From: an uncultured Paracoccaceae bacterium
GTDB taxonomy: Bacteria; Pseudomonadota; Alphaproteobacteria; Rhodobacterales; Rhodobacteraceae
Assembly (NCBI GenBank): GCA_937907485.1
Contig: CALESR010000347.1
Span: 1 to 10,878 of the forward strand
Direction: 5' to 3'
Length of the DNA: 10,878 nucleotides
Shown: piece after piece, positions 6,499 to 10,878 of the stretch
How positions within the stretch are numbered: the first letter of the stretch is position 1
How the letters are laid out: each line of letters begins with the position of its first letter
Translations under genes and position numbers: made by a program
The notes under the pieces: model-generated
The model's input: the letters and a program-made list of their open reading frames with translations, nothing else
What the model was told of the DNA's origin: nothing
The model's database searches: none

Positions 6499-7503
6499 TC
6501 AGGCAGCAGAAGGATGAGCGTGCGAGGTATCGCCGGCGTATTGCCCGGCCTGGTGGCGCAGGCTGGCCGGTCCGAACAGATAGACCACGCATTTCAGCGC
6601 CGCCGACAGTCCGGCCAGTGCGACAAAGACAAAGCCCATCGGCAGCATCCCCTTGATGATGAACCGATAGGGAAGACCGGTCAGCGCGTCCGACCCCTCG
6701 CCGATATGCCAGGCGCGCAGCGCGTTCTCTGTGCCGTATTCGATGACCACATAACAATACGGCACCATGAACAGCAGCGCGCCGAACAGTTCGATCCAGG
6801 CCCGGCTGCGCGGCCGCAGCGTCTCGCGCACCAATTCGATGCGCACATGCGCGTCCTTGACATAGCCATAGGCCAGCGCCAGCAGGAACAGCACCGAATG
6901 CAGATGCCATTGCATCTCTTGCAGCTTGGTCGAGGGCAAAAGCCGATACAGGGTGGTGTCAGTGAAATCCGGGTTCCAGCCGAGGTATTTGCGCTGAACG
7001 ACGTCATAAAGGATGATGAGCATCATCGGTACGAACAGGAACGCCGCCGCCTGGCCAACGCGCACGCAGGCCTGCGCCAGCCCCTCGGCAGCTTCGATCA
7101 TCCAGTGAAAGGCCCCTTGGCGCGCGCGCATCAGCGCCACCGCCGCAAGGGCCACAAAAAATGCGGTCACACCCAGCAAGAGGGGCATGGCATAGGGCAC
7201 CAACGGGGCAAAGAAATCGAGCGTGACCTGCGCAGCCTCCCAGCCTTCGCGCTGACGACGCACGACACGGGCAAGTTGGTTCAACTGTTGTTCGGTCAGC
7301 GCCAGCGGCGTGGCGATCATCACCGAGGACCAGCCCAGCAAGGTCGCCGCCGAGAACCACGCCGGCGACGCGCGCAGCAGCAAGGCGCCCAGATGCGAGG
7401 CCAGCAACACGCCCAACGCATAGAAGACCATCAGCGACGTCGGATCGACCACCAGGATGGCAAAAGAGGCTAGGATCGTGAGGATCGACAGGAACGTGCC
7501 CAT
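6499..7503 (-). CDS. dctQ: TRAP transporter small permease DctQ with N-terminal membrane extension
   Basis: This is the small membrane subunit that pairs with DctM. The typical DctQ domain occupies about residues 138-312, with four hydrophobic segments and the recognisable stretch around H200-L-H-S to H219-V-R-I-E, followed by G-L-P-Y-R (276-280). In front of it lie about 125 residues with three or four further hydrophobic segments (about 4-20, 23-44, 50-69, 98-124), so the protein has 334 residues instead of the usual 160-200. The ATG at 7503 is chosen because GAGG (7513-7510) lies just upstream; in-frame sequence further upstream would run into the intergenic hairpin. The N-terminal part could be an added domain of this TRAP branch or a fusion. 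It is separated from dctP by 80 bases and precedes dctM by 16. The C-terminal tail is short and polar. Confidence 0.9.
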   Translation of the reverse strand: MGTFLSILTILASFAILVVDPTSLMVFYALGVLLASHLGALLLRASPAWFSAATLLGWSSVMIATPLALTEQQLNQLARVVRRQREGWEAAQVTLDFFAPLVPYAMPLLLGVTAFFVALAAVALMRARQGAFHWMIEAAEGLAQACVRVGQAAAFLFVPMMLIILYDVVQRKYLGWNPDFTDTTLYRLLPSTKLQEMQWHLHSVLFLLALAYGYVKDAHVRIELVRETLRPRSRAWIELFGALLFMVPYCYVVIEYGTENALRAWHIGEGSDALTGLPYRFIIKGMLPMGFVFVALAGLSAALKCVVYLFGPASLRHQAGQYAGDTSHAHPSAA

Positions 7504-7537
7504 GAGCGGCCTCGTTGTTGGAAGTGGCGCGCAGGAA

Positions 7538-7564
7538 CGGGGCACCCCGGTCAGGGGCGCCCCG
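7538..7564 (-). other. Strong intercistronic hairpin between dctP and dctQ
   Basis: In the transcript bases 7564-7554 pair with 7548-7538 over eleven positions, ten Watson-Crick and one G-U, around a five-base loop (TGACC). It lies 19 bases after the dctP stop and no U-tract follows. Such a structure fits 3' protection of the dctP message or partial attenuation, giving more binding protein than permease. Confidence 0.7.
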
Positions 7565-7583
7565 CTGTTGTCAGATCAGGAGA

Positions 7584-8615
7584 TCAACGCAGATAGCCCA
7601 GCGCACTCCAACGCGCATAGTTGGCGCGGAAGGTGGTGTAGCTTTCATAGACGCGGGCGAAATCGGGATCGGCTGCCGACTGCTCGGCTGCGACTTCGTT
7701 CCAGGCGGCTTCCAGAGCGGCCAGATCCTCGGCCGACCACTGGCGGATGTTGACGCCATGCTCTTCTTCCAGAACGCGCAGCGCTTCGAACTGCAGCGCC
7801 TCACCCTCGGCCAGACCATAGGCGATGTTGGCATCGCAGACGGTCTCAATCATCAACTGAGTGCGCTCGTCCAGCGATTCCCACAGGTCGAGGTTGATCA
7901 TCAGATCGAACATCGTCGCCTGCTGGTGCCAGCCGGGGAAGTAGTAGTAGCTGGCGACCTGATAGAAGCCGAGGCTGAGGTCGATGGCGGGCATCGAGAA
8001 CTCGGTCGCGTCAATGGTGCCCAGTTCCAGCGCCGGGAAGATGTCGCCGCCAGCCAGAAGCTGGGTCGAGACGCCCATGCGCTCCATGACCTTGGCGCCC
8101 AGACCGAAGAAGCGCATGTTCAACCCGCGCAGATCGGCGACCGAGTTGATTTCATTGCGGAACCAGCCCGAAGCCTCAGGCGCGATGATGCCGCAGATCA
8201 ACGACTTGATGTTGTGGGGCTCGTAAAGCTCTTCCAGCAGCTCCTGGCCACCGCCGAACTTCAGCCAGGCGAGGTATTCGCCCGCCTGCGGGCCGAACGG
8301 CACAGCCGCCAGCAGCTGCAGCGCCGGCACACGGCCCGCCCAGTAGCCGGGGGTCGACCAGCCGGCCTCGACAGCGCCCGAGCCAACGGCGTCGAACACT
8401 TCCAGCGCCGGGACCACACCGCCGGGGTTCTGGAAGGTCACGGTGATCTCGCCACCGGTGATGGCGGTGATCTGGTCGGCGATGCGAATGCCCAGAGTTC
8501 CCAACTGCGCCAGCGAACCGGGATAGGTGGATTGCAGGTTCCAGGTCTGTTGCGCTTGCGCGGCGCCAGCACCCAGCGCCGCCACGAGGGCGGTGGAGGT
8601 CAGAATTTTCTTCAT
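7584..8615 (-). CDS. dctP: TRAP transporter periplasmic substrate-binding protein DctP (TakP/FcbT1-like)
   Basis: This periplasmic protein captures the substrate and delivers it to DctQM. It has 343 residues with a clear signal peptide (MKKILTS..., A-Q-A cut before Q22). The family core is visible: L-R-G-L-N-M-R (162-168), whose Arg168 corresponds to the conserved Arg that binds the ligand carboxylate, then G-G-D-I-F-P-A-L-E (189-197), G-T-I-D-A-T-E-F (199-206) and Y-Y-Y-F-P-G-W-H (223-230). These resemble the FcbT1/TakP group (COG4663), in which Rhodobacter TakP binds 2-oxoacids and the residues after DAT contact a cation. Here the aromatic after D-A-T-E is Phe where I recall Trp in TakP. 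A GGGAG ribosome-binding site lies upstream of the ATG. The substrate is probably a monocarboxylate such as a 2-oxo- or hydroxy acid, but that is inferred by similarity recalled, not searched. Confidence 0.94.
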   Translation of the reverse strand: MKKILTSTALVAALGAGAAQAQQTWNLQSTYPGSLAQLGTLGIRIADQITAITGGEITVTFQNPGGVVPALEVFDAVGSGAVEAGWSTPGYWAGRVPALQLLAAVPFGPQAGEYLAWLKFGGGQELLEELYEPHNIKSLICGIIAPEASGWFRNEINSVADLRGLNMRFFGLGAKVMERMGVSTQLLAGGDIFPALELGTIDATEFSMPAIDLSLGFYQVASYYYFPGWHQQATMFDLMINLDLWESLDERTQLMIETVCDANIAYGLAEGEALQFEALRVLEEEHGVNIRQWSAEDLAALEAAWNEVAAEQSAADPDFARVYESYTTFRANYARWSALGYLR

Positions 8616-8719
8616 TGTCTTCTCCCTGTTGGCGCCGTTCGTGCCGATGCGGTTCCCCTCCGCTCAGGTCCGGGCGCAGATTCAAGCGACCACGAAGGAT
8701 GCCGCGCGTCAACCCGTCT

Positions 8720-8734
8720 TGCACCTAAGGTGCA
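8720..8734. promoter_or_regulatory. Perfect 15-base palindrome upstream of dctP
   Basis: TGCACCT and AGGTGCA flank a single central base, seven perfect pairs. It lies 105 bases before the dctP ATG and seven bases upstream of a TTGACG (8712-8707) that could be a -35 box, although no good -10 follows at 17-18 bases. It is a likely regulator site for the TRAP operon; the regulator is not identifiable. Confidence 0.5.
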
Positions 8735-8774
8735 CGGGAGTGTTGGGCGCAAACCAGCCTTCATGCCCGGAAGA

Positions 8775-8791
8775 GGTAAAATAATCTTACC
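8775..8791. promoter_or_regulatory. Imperfect AT-rich palindrome over the candidate dctP -10 box
   Basis: GGTAA and TTACC form perfect five-base arms around a seven-base, mostly AT centre. The element covers the TAAGAT candidate -10 box, a position suited to a repressor. With arms this short, chance occurrence cannot be excluded. Confidence 0.35.
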
Positions 8792-8813
8792 AATCTGTCC
8801 AATAAAAAATCAA
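8784..8813 (-). promoter_or_regulatory. Candidate promoter of the TRAP operon
   Basis: TTGATT (8813-8808) and TAAGAT (8789-8784) are 18 bases apart in an AT-rich island that begins at the P450 stop codon. Initiation here would give a leader of about 160 bases before dctP that contains the 15-base palindrome. The alternative is a start nearer the gene from TTGACG at 8712. Confidence 0.35.
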
Positions 8814-10201
8814 TCGGGCGGCAAAAACGCGGAATCGGCCGCTCGCGGGGTCAGGGTCAGCCAGATGCCGCCCTCAGCTCGCACGGTCAGTTGCGCCACC
8901 GGACGCGGCGCGCGACCACTGACCGGCGCCAGCACAAAGGCCCGCGCCAACAACGCCAGCATCAAGGGCCCCTCGACCATGGCAAAGCCCGCACCGGGGC
9001 AGACGCGCGGCCCGGCGGAAAACGGCAGAAAGCCGTCACGCGCTGCCGCCTTGCCCTCGGGCGTTTGCCAGCGCGCGGGACAAAAGGCGTCGGCATCCGC
9101 CCAAAGCCCCTGATGGCGCCCCAGATGCCACGGGCTGAGCACAACCTGCGCCCCTTTTGGCACCGCCCGGCCCCGAAATTGCTGCGGGCACTCGGCCTGA
9201 CGCACCATCATCGGCACCGGCGGATAAAGCCGCAGCGCTTCGCGGAACACGTCGCGTGCCCGTTTCAGGCGGCTGACGGCAGAAAACTCGGCCGCAGCGC
9301 CCAGTTCGCGGCGGGCCTCGTCAGCCAATTCGCCCTGCAGATCGGGATCGAGCGCCAACAGATACAGCGCCCAACCCAGCGCCGAGGCCGAGGTCTCGTG
9401 CCCGGCCAGAAAGAACACCGCCACCTGATCGACCATCTCGTCGTCATCAAAATGGCGGCCATCCAGCGGGTCAGGCGTGGTCATGATCTTGGTGGCCAGA
9501 TCGTCAGGGGCATCGTCCCGCGCAATCGCCGCCCGCCGATCCTCGACCAGCGAGCGGGTCAGCGCCCGGATCCGTTTCGCCTCGCGCAGGGTCGAGCGCC
9601 GGTGGAAGCGCGGCACCCAGCGGGGCAGCGGCAAAAAGGCGGCGAGGTTCAGCAACGGCTGGGTGGCCTGATAGGCGCGAAAGCTGTGGTACACGGCGCT
9701 GGCGGTCGCATCCTCGATCGGCATGGAAAACAGCGTGCGAAAGATCGCGTCCGCGGTGGCGTGGCTCATCTCGGGCTCGACATCGACCGGCCCCTGCCCG
9801 GCCAGCGCCGCCAACCGCGCCACCGCCGCCTGCGCCGCCGCCAAAATCGCCGGATAGGTGTCGCGCAGCCGCCCGCCTTCGAATGCGGGATCGATGATCC
9901 GCCGTTGGCGCTGCCACAGCGCACCATTGCTCAGGAACACCCCCTGCCCCAGCAAGGGTTCGAGCCCCGCCACCATGCGCGGCGACTTGGGAAACTCCTG
10001 CGGCGCCTCGTGCAGCACGCGCCGCACCAGAGCGGGGTCATTGACCAGAAAGGTGTGCAGAAACGGGATACGCAGCTCGGCCATCTTGGCACGGTAGAGA
10101 CGCTCGGGGTTGGCGCTGAGAATGTCACGCCGGAACGCCCGCACATAGCGCCAGAAGGCAAAGCGCCCGGCGCGCGAGGCCGGTTTGGGCGGCACGATCA
10201 T
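8810..10201 (-). CDS. Soluble cytochrome P450 monooxygenase
   Basis: This haem-thiolate monooxygenase inserts one oxygen atom into an unknown substrate using electrons from a redox partner. It has 463 residues with no N-terminal membrane anchor, so it is cytosolic, as usual in bacteria. All hallmarks are present: C-helix W96-x-x-x-R100, I-helix A-G-H-E-T (266-270) for oxygen activation, E321-A-L-R324 (ExxR), P375-A-R-W as the PERF-like element, and F-S-A-G-P-R-V-C-P-G (394-403) with haem-ligand Cys401. The length and the AGHET and L-Y-P-P-V-P segments recall the CYP4/CYP102-like long-chain or terpenoid hydroxylase side rather than the roughly 400-residue CYP101/CYP107 types. No ferredoxin or reductase gene lies nearby. 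Its ATG overlaps the hydrolase stop by four bases. The ribosome-binding site is weak, consistent with coupling. Confidence 0.96.
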   Translation of the reverse strand: MIVPPKPASRAGRFAFWRYVRAFRRDILSANPERLYRAKMAELRIPFLHTFLVNDPALVRRVLHEAPQEFPKSPRMVAGLEPLLGQGVFLSNGALWQRQRRIIDPAFEGGRLRDTYPAILAAAQAAVARLAALAGQGPVDVEPEMSHATADAIFRTLFSMPIEDATASAVYHSFRAYQATQPLLNLAAFLPLPRWVPRFHRRSTLREAKRIRALTRSLVEDRRAAIARDDAPDDLATKIMTTPDPLDGRHFDDDEMVDQVAVFFLAGHETSASALGWALYLLALDPDLQGELADEARRELGAAAEFSAVSRLKRARDVFREALRLYPPVPMMVRQAECPQQFRGRAVPKGAQVVLSPWHLGRHQGLWADADAFCPARWQTPEGKAAARDGFLPFSAGPRVCPGAGFAMVEGPLMLALLARAFVLAPVSGRAPRPVAQLTVRAEGGIWLTLTPRAADSAFLPPD

Positions 10202-10878
10202 CGGATGCCCCGATGGGGCGAAAACACCCGCCGCTCGGTCGAGGGCGAGGGCGCGCGGGCTCCATAGCGCGCCGCCAGCGTCAGCGGCCCAGCGGTGATC
10301 TGGAAATAGTCATAGTCGCGTGGGCGGTCAAAGGCGGCAAGATACTGGATATGCAGCCGAAAAAACTGACGGCGGATGGCGCGCCACTTGGCCGGGCTCA
10401 GGGTGTCGGAAAACGCCGCCGAAAAAACGAGCGGCCGAAAGGCCCCCTCGGGCGCCACGCCGCAGACAGCGGGTGGGTCGGTCAGCCAAAAGCAGACGCC
10501 ATCCCCCTTGGCGCTGACATCGACCCAAGTCACCGAGGGGCTGACAGCCAGTTGCGCCAGGTCAGCGCGCAGCGCCGTCGCGGCCGGCAAGAAGGCCTGC
10601 ATCGGGATCGCCTGACCGAGGGTCAGCAGCGCCAGCGCGGCACCTCCCTTTCGCAGGCCGCGCCGCTCGACCTCGGCCACCAGCATCACCGCCAGTGCGG
10701 CGCCCGAGGAATGGCCGACAACCAGAACCTCATCCACGCCCTCCTCGACCAACGCGGTGGCGATCTCGTCGGCAAAATTGCCCAGCCTTTGCGCCACCGG
10801 GGGCGCCAACGCCCCGCGCTGTGCCGCAACCTGCGCGAAATCATAGAGCAGGTAATAGGCAAAGAACCGTGTGTCGAG
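10198..10878 (-). CDS. Alpha/beta hydrolase-like protein (5' end beyond window)
   Basis: The reading frame is open to the right edge, giving 226 visible residues; the N-terminus lies outside. An apparent TTG start at 10809 is not needed, because the upstream codons (L-D-T-R-F-F-A-Y-Y...) read on without a stop and look coding. The strand-turn V-L-V-V-G-H-S-S-G-A-A-L-A places a nucleophile elbow (G-x-S-x-G, codons at 10716-10702) after an amphipathic helix, as in alpha/beta hydrolases, so the Ser is the likely nucleophile. The catalytic acid and His are not obvious to me. Residues near W-V-D-V-S-A-K-G-D could follow a later core strand. The gene is coupled to the P450 through an ATGA overlap, so the two may act on the same compound, for example ester cleavage and hydroxylation. 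The substrate is unknown. Confidence 0.8.
   Translation of the reverse strand, partial: LDTRFFAYYLLYDFAQVAAQRGALAPPVAQRLGNFADEIATALVEEGVDEVLVVGHSSGAALAVMLVAEVERRGLRKGGAALALLTLGQAIPMQAFLPAATALRADLAQLAVSPSVTWVDVSAKGDGVCFWLTDPPAVCGVAPEGAFRPLVFSAAFSDTLSPAKWRAIRRQFFRLHIQYLAAFDRPRDYDYFQITAGPLTLAARYGARAPSPSTERRVFSPHRGIR

Noticed and set aside
10207..10219. Short GCCCC-GAT-GGGGC hairpin just before the P450 start
   Set aside because: It has only five pairs with a three-base loop, inside the coding end of the hydrolase; too short to claim regulation.
10198..10809. Hydrolase as a complete 203-residue gene starting at TTG 10809
   Set aside because: The frame stays open with coding-like residues to the window edge, no ribosome-binding site precedes the TTG, and a complete hydrolase needs strands before the GHSSG elbow.

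Overview
The window is GC-rich DNA (about two-thirds G+C by eye). All eleven genes are on the minus strand, densely packed, often with ATGA or TGATG start/stop overlaps. The FcbT1/TakP-type TRAP transporter, the leucine-catabolic isovaleryl-CoA dehydrogenase and the many short secreted Cys-rich proteins suggest an alphaproteobacterium, most likely Rhodobacteraceae. That placement is inferred from gene content, not from a marker gene.

Read in the direction of transcription (right to left), the window holds three blocks. Block 1 (10878 to 8810) is a 5'-truncated alpha/beta hydrolase with a GHSSG nucleophile elbow, followed by a soluble cytochrome P450 whose ATG overlaps the hydrolase stop by four bases. 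Block 2 (8809 to 4447) starts with a 194-base AT-enriched gap that carries two palindromes and promoter-like sequences. It continues with a complete TRAP transporter, dctP-dctQ-dctM, and then a LysE/RhtB-type amino-acid exporter. Strong GC hairpins lie between dctP and dctQ and just after dctM.

Block 3 (about 4372 to the left edge) opens with a good sigma70-like promoter (TTGACC, 17 bases, TATTAA) and a TGAAC-N4-GTTCA palindrome over the expected transcription start. It then encodes isovaleryl-CoA dehydrogenase (ivd), a hypothetical protein with two CxxC knuckles, three consecutive secreted proteins resembling the LprI/DUF1311 family, and an AMP-forming acyl-CoA synthetase cut by the window edge.

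Block 3 looks like a leucine/isovalerate catabolic operon that probably continues leftwards; the next leucine-pathway genes would be expected there but are not visible. The TRAP system may import an organic acid feeding such metabolism; TakP-like proteins are known to bind 2-oxoacids, but the substrate here is not shown. The most unusual feature is the run of three tandem, diverged, six-cysteine secretory proteins coupled by overlapping start/stop codons inside a cytoplasmic CoA-metabolism operon. No RNA genes, CRISPR arrays, insertion sequences or phage genes were seen. No stretch over 300 bases lacks a gene.
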